Positions 10,497 through 22,323 of a stretch of DNA of 64,000 nucleotides are shown one piece after another. How positions within the stretch are numbered: the first letter of the stretch is position 1; each line of letters begins with the position of its first letter. Source of the stretch: Ascoidea rubescens DSM 1968 (lineage: Eukaryota > Ascomycota > Saccharomycetes > Ascoideales > Ascoideaceae); contig NW_017962919.1 of assembly GCF_001661345.1 (NCBI RefSeq), forward strand, positions 958,317 to 1,022,316. Reading direction: 5' to 3'. The notes under the pieces were generated by a model, which had not been told where the DNA came from, did no database searches, and worked only from the letters and a program-made list of their open reading frames with translations. Made by a program: the position numbers and the translations under genes.

Positions 10497-12606
10497 TGCT
10501 ATTATTACTAGTTTTATTGGTCTCTATATTACTCATAATACTATTCCCACTATTCCCACTATTCCCCATATTGCCTATGTTTCCCATATTACTATTGGAT
10601 AGCAATGTAGATATTTGTGGTGGAGCTTGAATACTTTCGTCTATTTCATTATTATTGCTTTTATTGTTTTTGTTATTAGTAGTATTACTAATACTATGAT
10701 TGGCTAGGCTAACAGCAGTTAAATCATCCATTGATGGGATTTCTATCATATTCATTTCAGGTATTTCAATTTCTCTTATCGGCGTGTTACTTCTTGATAT
10801 TATTGCACTCGACGCTGAAGGAATTTCAAATGTATTATCATTATAACTATTTAAATCAAGATTTATACTAATTTCATTATTAAGCATGTTGTTATCATTG
10901 TTGTTATTGTTATTGTTATTGTTATTGTTATTACTATTACTATTGTTATTGCTATTGTTATTATTATTCACATTTCCTTCATATAGTGAGTATTCAAATA
11001 ATTCTTGTAATGATTTCGGTAGCTCTTTTTTTATAGTGAATCCTTGCTGACTGTTGAAATTTCCCGAATGATAATTGCTATTGTGGTTTTTCAGTTGGTT
11101 TTTCAGTTTTGTATTAATACCCATAGTCGGAATCTTATTTGTATTAGTATTCATATTATAAGGCGAGTCGAAATTGTTTGTAGTTGGATTTCTACCAGTA
11201 AAATTGAAATCTTCATCAAAAGTGACGTCATTATTTTTAATATTTTGACGATTATTTGTTGTTATACCGTTGGAATTAGATCCAATGATATTTTTTGAGT
11301 GGTTAGTAATAGTGCTATTTGATTTTGGATTGTTAATAATGGTATTGTTATTTATTGTATTCACATTACCGTTTAAAGTCATGTTATTGATATGGTTTTT
11401 GGTATTGATATTGGTATTGATGTTTTTATTTAAAGTATTACTTAGCATGGGATTGCTAAAATTGTTTGGGTCATAACCCTTTTTAACAACTAGAAAGTTA
11501 TTTTCAGTAGGACTTGAATTGGCATCTTCTTCAATCAAATATTCAGCAGATTTGAGAGAATCGAAATCCCATTTAACATCCAAATTGTTATCATCAGTAA
11601 GATCATCACTACTTTTAAGAAGATCGTCATTTATGGAAATTATGGAATCTCTTATAAGATGTTTACGATTGTGGTTATTGTTATTGTTATTATTGTTATT
11701 GTTGTTATTATTGTTATTGTTGTTATTATTGTTACCTGTGTTTTCTTTTGCCTTTTGAGTCTCTCTCCAGTCCAAATATCTTTTGATTAAGCCTCTTAGA
11801 AAATTGGTTTGATAGCTTTTGTATTGCTTCATCAATTTTGACTTTAAAAGATCTTCAGCAGTAGGTCTTTCAGCAGTATTTTCGTCAAGACATAATGCAA
11901 TGAATTGCTTTAAATTTGCAGAATAGTTTGAGCCTTGCAATCGAGGGGGTTTCTTTTCTGTGATTAATCTCATTGCTTTGGTGACATCCTTATCGCAATA
12001 TGGAGGATTACCGGTACTAATTTCATAACAGGTAATACCAAGAGACCAAATGTCAGCAGAACAGGTATAAGAACGACCTTCTTGAATGACTTCGGGAGCC
12101 ATCCAAAAGGGAGTGCCGGCCATTGTTGTTCTCTTCGATGAAGAAGCAGTTAGTTGGGCAGCAACCCCGAAATCACATAATTGAACCTTTCCATCTTTTG
12201 TAATTAAAACATTGGCAGCCTTGATATCTCTGTGGATAACACCCTGATTATGGATGGCCTTTAAAGCAAATAACAACTCTCTCATAATGATAGCAGTATA
12301 AGCCTCCTGAATCTTTCCGGGTTTCAATAAAGTTCGTAGGGAACCTCCGTCACAATAGTCCATGATAATCCATAATTTGGTGCCATTCAAAATTGAGCCA
12401 TAGTAATGAGTCACATTTTCAACGTTTTTCAAATTTGATAAAAAATTGATTTCGTCTTTGATGTCCTTAACCTCGTCCTCATCAGTATCCAAATTCAAGA
12501 CTTTGATAGCAACGATTTTGTTTGACCTGAGGTCCTTAGCCTTGTAAACCTGCCCAAACTTTCCACGGCCAATTAGCTCTAGCTTCTTGTAGTTCGAAGA
12601 CATCAT
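9348..12606 (-). CDS. KIC1: Ste20-family (GCK-III) protein kinase Kic1, interrupted by assembly gap
   Basis: Serine/threonine kinase of the RAM cell-polarity and cell-integrity network. From Met at 12606 (MMSSNYKKLELIGRGKFG) the kinase domain covers about residues 7-265: VAIKVL lysine, HRDIKAANVL catalytic loop, DFG, MAGTPFWMAPEV activation segment. It matches yeast Kic1 far better than other Ste20 kinases (SLRTLLKPGKI, FIALCLDE). A long Asn-rich region follows. 26 Ns at 10375-10400 split a (AAT)n tract, and the frame on the two sides differs by one, so the gap length must be wrong. The C-terminal part (9348-10374), ending in a helix LIGDLSLMVNHFAKALIVME, is the continuation of this gene. Total near 1,080 residues, the usual Kic1 size. 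A frame upstream of 12606 is promoter sequence, not protein. Confidence 0.88.
10268..10494. repeat. (ATT)n microsatellite with 26-base assembly gap
   Basis: Perfect ATT repeat on both sides of the N run at 10375-10400, read as poly-Asn (AAT) in KIC1. For the frame and the repeat phase to continue, the missing length must leave remainder 1 on division by 3, which 26 does not. Confidence 0.95.
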
Positions 12607-12948
12607 TAGTACAATAAAGTAAAGGCCAGCTAGTTTCAAGATACACAGCAGCCAAAAAACAGCCAGAAAACAGAGGAAACAGACAAAAATAGCAGAGCGA
12701 GGCAGGCGACACTGGGGTGATTCTGGCGTGAAGAAAAGCCATAGAGATAACTCACGACCCCACGCACGTGGACGCACCACGCGTCAGGGTCGTGTTGAAG
12801 ACCAGCGCTGTGGATCGGTGCTTTTCGCCCAAAACGGCAATCGTTGTGTTTCGTTATATTTCTGCTGTTTGGTGTTTTTCGTGCTGCTTCTGGTTCCGGT
12901 GCCTATTCTTTCGACGGCTCACACTTCAACCGAGTTTTCTCTTTTGCT
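12607..12948. promoter_or_regulatory. KIC1 / SGS1 divergent promoter with CACGTG and MCB
   Basis: Shared upstream region of about 340 bp with a GC-rich centre. It contains CACGTG at 12765-12770 and ACGCGT at 12779-12784. ACGCGT is the MluI cell-cycle box bound by MBF and is frequent in promoters of DNA-replication and repair genes, which would suit SGS1. Binding is inferred. Confidence 0.5.
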
Positions 12949-15900
12949 ATGGTTGTTAGGTCCAATATTGATATCCACAAGAAAGCCATCTACGAAAACA
13001 CCCTAAACATACCCTCGTCCAGCAGTCTCTTGTTTCTATATTCCAATGTCACCACCAACACCTCCAATATGGCCAGTACCACCCATCTTGCCTCTGGCGA
13101 CGGTCCTCTCATCCACAGTCTGATGCCTGTTTCCATATCTCGAGCCAACAACAAATACTCCACTGCTCCATCCTCAAATAGCTTTGGTGTCGCCAATGTC
13201 AGTCTTCAGAATACCAACTTATCCCACAATAATGCTTCTCCATTAGCAGAACTTACTCTCAACACCGAGGTTTCAACTCGCCACAGCCATGATGAGCATA
13301 ATCTGCTGGCGTTAAGATCTTTTTTGGCGTCTACCAACGATCAAAAAAAAAAGCCGAAAGTAATTCAGTCAACTTTGTCATTCAATGACACTGCTTTGAA
13401 TGGCGCCAATTCATTGCCCTTAAATTTTAATATTGAAAGAACAAGTAGGTTGAGTGGAATTGGCGTGTTATCCCCAGAAAAGCATTCCATGGCCTCCTCT
13501 GGTAAAGATACCAATGGCGCAAATCATAGTTCGAACACAAATATTCTCCAAGAAATTGTTGATCTAACTATGGATACTGACATCTTTAGCGATGGGGACT
13601 CCATAATTGATGAAATCATCAATAATAAAACTTATCCTCGAAATAATTCAAATTCTAATCAACCTGAACTTGTAAAACGGACTTACCTGAATTATAACCT
13701 GGATCATAATAATATCGTACATATAAATAGCACAACTAGCACCAACATTGATAAAAAAAATAATAAAAAAATAAAGCTAAATGGGCCAGGTCACTTATTT
13801 GATATCGATATTAACAATCGCCTAAATCAAATCAAAAATCTAATTTCAAATTTTAATATCAAGCTTTTCAAAAATCTACCTAGTGACAGTTTATCCTCTT
13901 TAATTCAATCCCAATTTAATTTAATCAAAAATCAATCTTCCTTGATAATTTTTCAAAATCTAATAAACACCAATAATAAAGGCAATACGAATGACTCAAA
14001 TAATTTAAACACTGATATTATTAACATTAATCTTGAAATTAAAAAAAATCTATCGGAAATTGAGAAATTCTTTTCAGATATTAATTTAGATATCAAAACT
14101 GATTCTAATCTTATGAATATCAACTTCAACACCACTAATACCGCCAGCACACATTCTTTCAACGATAAAACTATCAATACCAACATTCATATAAATACTA
14201 ACACGGATACCAATCATATCACTAATGGCAATGCGCAGAATAATATTGAACCTCATATTTCCTTTCTGAGAACAAACTCAACAGCAACCACTAATATTAA
14301 TGATAATATATTAGACTTTCAAAGCGATGAATTTGATGCTGATGACGATAATATAGAATTAATTAAGTTCAATAATGATAAATCCAAGTCAATCAATCCA
14401 CCAACAGTATCCAATTTTGATAATCACACTTCTAATATTGATTTCGATGATAACCATCTCACTGTTAAAAGAAACCTTAGAACTCGTTCTAAAAATTATA
14501 ATTTTACTAATTTGGATGATATTAATGATCATTTATTTCACACCCAAAACATCATTGATCCAGATGAACCAATATATTCCCAAAGAAGTTTGGAACCAAT
14601 TGAAGACGATAATAATTCAATAGTTGAGGAATTTATTGACGACGAAGAGGTGGATGATATAATTTTTTCTAATGACGAGGATTATATTCCTGAAAATGAC
14701 GAATTAGAGAGTGTTAATGACGACAACTTTTACGATGCAACAAGCACAGAAAACATTCAAAGTGAGATCACAAATTTAAAAAATGATGATGAAAGTGACA
14801 TCGAATCTGAAAATGACCCCGATATTTTAAATCCTAGCCGTAGAATATGGTCTCAAGATGTCCCACTAGAAAATGATAATCAGATTCAAATTAATGGTAG
14901 CAACAATTCTGCCGATTTAGATGATGACATAGAGATAATTGGAGCCAATGAATTTACAAATGAAAGAGAAATTAATATTATTAGTTTGGATTCTGAATTG
15001 TCTGATAATGGTGGCATTGATGATATTGATGACATTGATTTAATTAACTTGACTGAAGATAACAATAAGCCAGATATAAACTCTATCTCACATGAATCTA
15101 ATCGTAATAATTCTTTTAGTTCTTCCAGCTCTATAATTTCAAATAATAAAAATGAAAAGACCCCTACTAATTCTTTTTCAAATCAATCATCCGAAAAAAT
15201 ATACCCTTGGACATCGGAAGTTTATGGTAAGTTAAAACAAGTATTTAATTTATCTTCTTTCAGATCAAATCAATTAGAGGCTATTAATTCTACGTTGAAT
15301 GGTCAAGATGTTTTTGTTTTAATGCCAACTGGTGGTGGTAAATCGTTATGTTATCAATTACCTGCAGTGGTGAGATCAGGTAAAACACATGGAACTACTA
15401 TTGTAATCTCTCCATTGATTTCGTTAATGCAAGATCAAGTTCAACATTTATTAGATAAGAAAGTTTTAGCTGCTTATATAAATTCAAAAGCTACTGCTGA
15501 TGAAAAAAGACACACATTTAATTTATTTATCAATGGATGTTTAGAACTAGTCTATCTTTCTCCTGAAATGATTAGCAGCAGCAGACAAGCAAGAAATGCA
15601 ATACAAAAATTATTTGAAACTAAAAAGTTGGCAAGAATTGTTGTTGATGAAGCACATTGTGTTAGTTCTTGGGGTCATGACTTTCGACCGGACTATCAAT
15701 CCTTAAGGTTTTTCAAAACTGAATATCCCACAATACCAATTATGGCATTAACAGCTACAGCAAACGCTCATGTGAAACAAGATATACTTCATAACTTAAA
15801 AATGACAAACTGCAAAGTATTTGTTCAAAGTTTCAACAGAACAAATTTATTTTATCATGTAATTAAGAAATATAAGGACTCAACTTTAGATATTTCTAAT

Positions 15901-17772
15901 ATAATTAAAACGAAATTCAAGAATCAATGTGGTATAATATATTGCCATTCCAAAAATTCATGTGAACAGACATCTCAATCATTAAGACAACATGGGATAA
16001 ATGCAGCATTTTATCATGCTGGTATGGCTGCGGATAGTAGATTGAATATTCAAAAATTATGGCAAGCCGACAAAATTCATGTTATTTGCGCAACAATTGC
16101 TTTTGGAATGGGAATTGACAAACCTGATGTTAGGTACGTAATACACTTAACCATACCGAGAACATTGGAGGGATATTATCAGGAAACTGGTAGAGCTGGT
16201 AGAGATGGGAAAAAATCTCAATGTATTATGTATTTTAATTTTAGAGATGCAAGGGTATTGCAAGGGATGATACAAAAGGATGGGGATTTGGACCGGGCCG
16301 GAAAAGAAAAACATTTGGAAAAATTAAATCAAGTTGTTCAATATTGTGTTAATATTACAGACTGTAGAAGAAGACAGGTATTGCAATATTTCAATGAGGA
16401 GTTTGATGCAAAAGATTGCCATAGGCAATGTGATAATTGTGTAAATGGATTATCCAGCACCATTATTGAGAAAGATGTTTCTGAAGTTTCTAAGGAGATT
16501 GTTCTGTTAGTTAGGAAAATTCAGAACGAAAAAGTGACATTGATATACTGTCAGGATGTATTCAGAGGATCGAAAGGTAATAAAATTATCAATGCAGGTC
16601 ATGACAAACTAGCTGGGCATGGAGGAGGTAAAAATTTAGACAAAACTGATTTGAATCGTATTTTTTTTCATTTAGTCTCCGAACAAATATTAGAGGAATA
16701 TTCTGTTATTAATGGAGCAGGATTTGCGACAAGTTATGTGAAGGTAAATGAAAAAAATGCTCGACCATTAATCAATAATCGAAAAAAAATTCTAATGAGT
16801 TTTTCAACACCTAATGATTCAAACGGTTCAAATGGACAAAATTCAAAACTTAGTATTGACAATATTCAGCTTGCTGAAGTTGGAAACAAAATTAGCAATC
16901 TATCGTCATTTAGATATAGAGATACTACTATGAACAATAATTCACCAAAAATAACAACGGCAAGACAGCAGTTAGAAAGACAAGCAAGTAATAGCAATTT
17001 TTTTAGTCCAATTGTTTTGAATAATAACACCAGTTTGAATGAAAAAGGAAAACAATTTAATGAAAAATGTTTTGAATCTTTAAATAGGCTAAGACAAGAT
17101 AAAATGAACAGTATGGGGTTAAAAAACTGCAGCTCAATATTTAGCAATGAAACTTTGAAGGATATGGCAATGAAACTTCCTAGTAATAAAAATGAGTTTG
17201 AAAAATTGAAAGGAATAAAACAGACACAAATTGAGGAGTATTATTATTCTTTCAGACCATTGTTAAATGCACTAAGAAATCAGAAGAATCTGTTGGAAAC
17301 CCAGCAGACAGTACCATTATCCGGCTTTATGGGTGCTGAAACAAATCGAAGAGCAAGTGGTACTAGCAATGACACTTCACCATACTTCAATAGACAAGAA
17401 AGAATCGATTACACAAAAAAAACCGAAGAAGAAGAAACAATTCTTAATAAATGTATGTATTATACTTTTGGTTTTTTTTTTTTGTTCTGGACATGTTGAC
17501 AAGAACAATAACTAACCTTTTTTTTTCCCATTGATAACACAGTGATATCGTACTCTCAAGTTAAAAGCACTAACCAGGATACTTCAAATGCTATGGTTGA
17601 ACAAAAAAGCACATCGACACAAACACGCTATAATAGGACCAAAGGCAAGGGCAAGAGCAAAAGCAGCTATTCTCGTGGTTCAAGAGGAGGATCTACATCA
17701 AAGATTACCAGTAGCAGAAGATCGTTAGCGAAGAAAGCCACAAAGAAAAACGTCAAGATAATGAAAATATGA
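12949..17772 (+). CDS. SGS1: RecQ-family DNA helicase Sgs1 (two exons)
   Basis: ATP-dependent 3'-5' DNA helicase for recombination-intermediate processing with Top3-Rmi1. Exons 12949-17452 and 17543-17772 join to 1,577 residues. A long Asn/Asp-rich N-terminal region (about 750 residues, acidic DDIDDID stretches) precedes the helicase core: MPTGGGKSLC (Walker A, about residue 792), VDEAHCVSSWGHDFRP (about 900), and TGRAGRDG. A Zn-binding region with CDNC is followed by RQC (IYCQDVFRGSKG) and HRDC (about 1373-1450, KLPSNKNEFEKLKGI). Exon 2 codes a basic Arg/Lys/Ser-rich tail, probably a nuclear localisation signal. Without splicing the protein would end in an unlikely hydrophobic CMYYTFGFFFLFWTC. 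The start could also be Met at 13069. Confidence 0.92.
17453..17542 (+). other. SGS1 intron near the 3' end
   Basis: 90 nt with donor GTATGT (17453-17458), a T-rich stretch, AACTAAC at 17510-17516 as likely branch point (first base differs from TACTAAC) and acceptor ACAG ending at 17542. The join codes N-K-L-I-S-Y-S-Q and opens a further 76 codons. Confidence 0.8.
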
Positions 17773-17916
17773 ACAACCATTGTATGTTATTTGTAGAAAG
17801 GCCATTTAGCCGAAATTGTGCCGAGACGCATCAAAGGCCGGGTAGCGGGACTATTTTTGAAGTGGAGCCGACACAAAACGGAGCTGTGCCATGAGAAGCA
17901 GAAGAAGCAGGAGAAG

Positions 17917-19545
17917 ATGGTCGAAACAGGTACCAATGGCAAGTGTGAAACTATCAGTGATGGTATCTCTAGTTCTTCTAGTGAGCTGATGATGGCTGGG
18001 ATTCAGGCGATAATTGAAGAACATTGCAGAGTGCAACGAGACACTGGCAATCACAGTCCAAACCATGTTGACACTGGTGGGTCTTCCAGTCTTGAGATTG
18101 TGCCAAACATCGACTCCAATATCGATCCAAGCTTTGACCAGATACTTTCTCAGAATATGATGCCACTAATACAGTCGAGTGCTCAATGCGATACAAGTGC
18201 TCAGGTGAAAGAACAAGATACTGGTGTAAATGTTGATAATAGTAAAGATTTTTCAAATAATACCATAGGGAACTGTGTTAAATTTATTAATATTAATAGT
18301 GAAATATTGAGGAAATGTTCCAAATGCAAAAAACAATTTTCTCAAGCTGTAGTTAATGATAAAGAACTGGTACCGAAAAAGAAAAAAATATATAAATTAT
18401 GTTCCAAATGCCGTGAAAAGGAACGAGTTAAACATAGAATAAAATATAAATCTAAAATAAAATCCATTGGTATTTGCTCTGACTGCGATGCCCCGATATC
18501 ATTTTTTATTAATAATGTTAACAGCAATTCTGATGGTGACTCTAGTAATATTACCAACTATATTGATATTGTGAATTATATGAATAGTCATCCTAGTTAT
18601 TCGAACCATATCCATAGCAATATTAGCGGACAGACCTTTGAATCTCAGAATGACGACAAAATTGCTGATAATACAAATAGAGAAACCAATAATAAGAACG
18701 ACATGAAAAATGATAGTATTCACAATAATGAAGGCAAAGATGGTCGGAACAATGATAAAAGTAATTACAATTATAATTTTAATCAAAGTCAAAATCCAAA
18801 TGAAAGTAATAATGGAAATTTCTCTGTTACGGACAACTATAAATACTCTTTATGTCCACTTTGTCGATTGAAATCAAGATTGAAAAAAGCTAAAAGAGCA
18901 GAAACAGGAAAGTGCACAAATTGTTGCAAAAACAACGACACTCCAAATTACAAATCTTGCACCAAATGTAGAAACTATTTCAAAAAAAGAAAAGAAGAAC
19001 TAGAAAAAAATGGTGCATGCAATAGATGTGGCAGAGCATTGGCAAGCAACAATGAACAAGATAATAATAATAAGCAACAGAATGATTCTAGATCTAACAA
19101 AAAATTAAAAAGACACTATAAAACTTGCACTATTTGTCGTTCAAACAATAAAAGAAACAGAAAACTACCCGATGAAATGAAAAAAAGAAATAAATTGATA
19201 GTAGAAAACAAAGAAATTCAAAAAAAAATAGATAATTATAAATCTCAAAAGCTAAAAGAAAAACAAATTAAAAAAGAGTTGAATTCCCTTAAAAAAACTA
19301 AGAGTCAGCTTTCTCAAAATATAAATGATGATGATATTGAAAATATTGACAAAGCTAACAACCAAAGCTTGGGTTTTATCCGGATTGAGGATTCATTGAA
19401 CAGTATTGTTGTGCACTCTGGGTTTGACCATAATAACAGTGCCCAGGCTTCTGAAAGAGATGAACTTTCCACTAAGATAATCTCATTTATAAATAAATTG
19501 ACACCTGAAATGAAAGAAGCTGTAAGCAAAAATCTTCAAAAGTAA
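17917..19545 (+). CDS. Cysteine-rich protein with tandem CxxC...CxxCR units
   Basis: A 542-residue protein of unknown function, in tandem with and 144 bp after SGS1. The acidic/Ser-rich N-terminal third is followed by four Cys units, each a CxxC, a spacer, then a second CxxC followed by Arg: CSKC/CSKCRE, CSDC/CPLCRL (split by a ~100-residue Asn-rich insert), CTNC/CTKCRN and CNRC/CTICRS. The stretches between them are strongly basic (KKRK, RLKKAKR). A Lys-rich helical region and an acidic C-terminal tail (TPEMKEAVSKNL) complete it. The 16 Cys suggest four zinc sites and the basic linkers suggest nucleic-acid binding. The pattern recalls the CxxC-repeat DNA-binding domain of Candida Wor3, but homology is not shown. 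An upstream GTG-initiated extension is unlikely. Confidence 0.75.
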   Translation: MVETGTNGKCETISDGISSSSSELMMAGIQAIIEEHCRVQRDTGNHSPNHVDTGGSSSLEIVPNIDSNIDPSFDQILSQNMMPLIQSSAQCDTSAQVKEQDTGVNVDNSKDFSNNTIGNCVKFININSEILRKCSKCKKQFSQAVVNDKELVPKKKKIYKLCSKCREKERVKHRIKYKSKIKSIGICSDCDAPISFFINNVNSNSDGDSSNITNYIDIVNYMNSHPSYSNHIHSNISGQTFESQNDDKIADNTNRETNNKNDMKNDSIHNNEGKDGRNNDKSNYNYNFNQSQNPNESNNGNFSVTDNYKYSLCPLCRLKSRLKKAKRAETGKCTNCCKNNDTPNYKSCTKCRNYFKKRKEELEKNGACNRCGRALASNNEQDNNNKQQNDSRSNKKLKRHYKTCTICRSNNKRNRKLPDEMKKRNKLIVENKEIQKKIDNYKSQKLKEKQIKKELNSLKKTKSQLSQNINDDDIENIDKANNQSLGFIRIEDSLNSIVVHSGFDHNNSAQASERDELSTKIISFINKLTPEMKEAVSKNLQK

Positions 19546-19861
19546 TCTCTGGGCATACAAAGCTTGCCTGTGAAGCTGAATAATCCGTGTAGTGTATTGC
19601 CAAATGTGTATCTTTGACATTTTGTGTATAAAAGAACCATTTGCATTTGGAAATTCACGTTGGTTCACAAACAATAAATTGCAGTGAGCAGCAAAGTAAG
19701 AACAGTTCATGGTCGCTAGCTAGCAACACATCCAGAGACCTGGTTTTCAAGCAGCGTGTTTGATGCATGTCGAGACAAATCATGCATTATGCAGGTTGTG
19801 GATGCATCACCACAAGACAATGTCACGTGCGTTAATATCTCACGAGAAACTTGTTTGTGTG
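19546..19861. other. Intergenic region upstream of HFI1
   Basis: Tandem spacer with CACGTG in GTCACGTG context at 19824-19829. Several in-frame upstream ATGs (for example 19763) occur here, so the leader may be partly translated or the start of HFI1 may lie further upstream than chosen. Confidence 0.45.
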
Positions 19862-21976
19862 ATGCCTTGGAGCTCTTTTCCTTCAGCAGATGCAGCTTCT
19901 TCCACAGACCTCTCCATGTCGACAGCTCTCGAGGCCTCAAGTGCTCTTGCTTTACCAGGTGACAGCTCCAGAAACACCAATGGCAGGAACTTTGCGTCCA
20001 GTAACCACGCAAACAATGAGAACGACCACCGCAGGTATCTTGACCATGACAATGATAATGAAAATGATAACGAGGACAACGACAACGATAACTCGATTGA
20101 TAACTCAATAGACAACTCGATGGATGACTCAAATGAAAACGTGCTTACTGGTTCTGCTTCTCAATCTTTGCTGATAAAACCTGATATTTCCACTCCCTTA
20201 ATTGATTCAAAGAGAATTGATTTGCAAACTTTAATCAACAAATTTCACAATCAGTTGGGCGATAAGAATTGGTTGAAGTATCAGTCAATCTTCTCCAGTT
20301 TTATATTAGGTAAATTGTCCAGAAATGAATTTGAAAATGAGATAACAAAGATTATAAATTCAAATCTTTTGATAAATTTTCACAATCAATTTATCTTATC
20401 CAATTTGGCAAACTCCGTCAGAATTAATCCCTCTCCAAATTCTCATATAAGTGGATTTGGTTTCAATAACAATAATTTGTTTAATATGAATAACTCAAAT
20501 AAAAAAAAAAAAAACTTAAATAATTACAAATTCAATAACCAGTACGAAGTATTGAAAACAAATATAATGAGTTTGCCTGTCAAGGAAAGAAGACGAATTA
20601 AAAATATTAAAAGAGATTCAGGAAAATCAAATTTATTGTCTGCAAATTCTTCATTGTATATTACTAATCGTTCTTTATTTCCTAAAATACCATTACAAGA
20701 CATCCAAAACGCAAACAATAATATTAATAACAACAATACAAAAAACAATAACAATAATACAAAAAACAATAACAGCAATAATAACAATAACAATAACAAT
20801 AACAATAACAATAACAATAACAATAACAATAACAACAGTCGTAATAATAATGATAATCATGAAAGTATAACAAAGATTAAAAGCGAAAAAAGCTCAACAT
20901 CAACTCCAATTCCTACTCCTCATTTAAACTCAAAATCTTTACCTTCCAAAGCCCAAAATAATAAAAGCTCATCTCAACCTCGTGAAGTTATAACAGGAAA
21001 TGCCGTAACATGGTCTCAGGATATTATGACTGGATTTCAAACTTTATTGGCTTCTGAATCTTACGAATTACCAGATAAAGATACTTTAAATTATAGAATG
21101 ACAGGAATAATGAGAGAACATGGTTTGTTTGGCTCTTTGGATGAAAACTCAATTAATGTAATGTCAATGGCTATCGAGAGTCATTTAAAAACCATTATTG
21201 AAGAAACCATTGATCTTGTAAGATACAGGAAATCAAAATATGATGAGAATGTTTTTGATATGTTTTCATTAAATACTCTTAGTAATACCAATACTGATAC
21301 TATCACTGATAATATTTTTAATGGTACTATTAATAATAATAGTAATTTTGCCACTACTAACAACAATGCCAAAAATAATAACAATGAGATTTCTGTTATT
21401 AAAAAAAAGAAGAAAAAAAAGAAAAGAAAAATTATTTTAACAATTGAGGATATTTATGATGCTCTTAAATTATCTCCTCACATTGTTGAAGAAAGAGGTG
21501 TAATTTATAGACTACATTTTAATTTGTTAAAGGATGATGATTACTATAGATTAGATAATTTTGATAAATCAGAGATGGCCACCTTATTATCTCGTGATCA
21601 GATAAATAACAAAAGAAGAAAAATTTCAAATGAGTGTTATGATATTGTTAATTATTTTAAGCAAAACGAATATATTAACGAATCTCCCATTAAATATGCT
21701 GATCGACATTTTCATGATAATTTAGTTGGTATTGAATCGGCTCTTAAAAAAGATAATATCAAAACAGAGATAAAAAGTGAAATTAAATCCGAATTTATAA
21801 ATAAAATTCCCATTTCCAATCAATTGCAACAGCAAAATCAATTTCCAAATAAAAGCAATGTTAATAATGGTGATGATGACAACGATAATGGTGATGACGA
21901 TTCTGCAGATTATGAAGAAACAGAAGGAACAAAAGAAGAATTGCTAGGTTTAATTCATGATATTTTGATTGATTAA
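19862..21976 (+). CDS. HFI1: SAGA adaptor subunit Hfi1/Ada1
   Basis: Structural core subunit of the SAGA transcriptional coactivator. The SAGA-Tad1 type domain is recognisable from RIDLQTLINKFHNQLGDKNW and FSSFILGKLSRNEFENE near the N-terminal third. A mid region, WSQDIMTGFQTLLASESYELP with MTGIMREHGLFGSLDE and VRYRKSKYDE, forms the histone-fold-like part. The end, GTKEELLGLIHDILID, closely matches the end of yeast Hfi1. Between these lie Asn tracts, including (AATAAC)n at about 20774-20834, and a Lys-rich run. The length from this start is 704 residues, longer than the ~490 of S. cerevisiae because of low-complexity inserts. The start is uncertain; Met at 19763 or 19916 is also in frame. Confidence 0.9.
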   Translation: MPWSSFPSADAASSTDLSMSTALEASSALALPGDSSRNTNGRNFASSNHANNENDHRRYLDHDNDNENDNEDNDNDNSIDNSIDNSMDDSNENVLTGSASQSLLIKPDISTPLIDSKRIDLQTLINKFHNQLGDKNWLKYQSIFSSFILGKLSRNEFENEITKIINSNLLINFHNQFILSNLANSVRINPSPNSHISGFGFNNNNLFNMNNSNKKKKNLNNYKFNNQYEVLKTNIMSLPVKERRRIKNIKRDSGKSNLLSANSSLYITNRSLFPKIPLQDIQNANNNINNNNTKNNNNNTKNNNSNNNNNNNNNNNNNNNNNNNNSRNNNDNHESITKIKSEKSSTSTPIPTPHLNSKSLPSKAQNNKSSSQPREVITGNAVTWSQDIMTGFQTLLASESYELPDKDTLNYRMTGIMREHGLFGSLDENSINVMSMAIESHLKTIIEETIDLVRYRKSKYDENVFDMFSLNTLSNTNTDTITDNIFNGTINNNSNFATTNNNAKNNNNEISVIKKKKKKKKRKIILTIEDIYDALKLSPHIVEERGVIYRLHFNLLKDDDYYRLDNFDKSEMATLLSRDQINNKRRKISNECYDIVNYFKQNEYINESPIKYADRHFHDNLVGIESALKKDNIKTEIKSEIKSEFINKIPISNQLQQQNQFPNKSNVNNGDDDNDNGDDDSADYEETEGTKEELLGLIHDILID
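20774..20834. repeat. (AATAAC)n repeat coding poly-Asn in HFI1
   Basis: Hexanucleotide alternation of the two Asn codons, giving an uninterrupted Asn run. This contrasts with the pure AAT tracts of MSY1 and KIC1. Confidence 0.85.
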
Positions 21977-22323
21977 AATGTAATTTTCTAAAAAGTCTTA
22001 ATGGCATAATACATTTATTTGATTATATTATAATTTGAAATGTCTTTTCAAGCATTTAAAATTTCTTTACAACTACAGTGAGAATACTGAACTATTATGA
22101 TTGGTTTCTTTTTCAGTGGAGGTTTGTTTTTTTTTCCTCTTTTTTTTATTTTTTGTTTTATTTTTAATTTTTTTTTTTGTGGCCAAGCAATAAATGATAA
22201 TTCATTTTACTTGAATTGAATTGGAAACGGATGATATTTTTGATGAAAAACAGCAATAATTTACACTCTTATAAATATATCAGTAAATTTACCCAATTAA
22301 TTAATCCTGAGTTTCACTAACAA
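21977..22323. other. Convergent 3' intergenic region HFI1 / AFG2
   Basis: AT-rich with long T tracts around 22127-22182. No gene or RNA seen. Confidence 0.6.

Noticed and set aside
10202-10630. Plus-strand Tyr/Leu-run frame across the KIC1 repeat
   Set aside because: It is the antisense of the (AAT)n poly-Asn tract and spans the assembly gap.
12607-12780. 58-residue hydrophobic N-terminal extension of KIC1
   Set aside because: Lies in the shared promoter with CACGTG and MCB; Kic1 proteins start close to the kinase domain.
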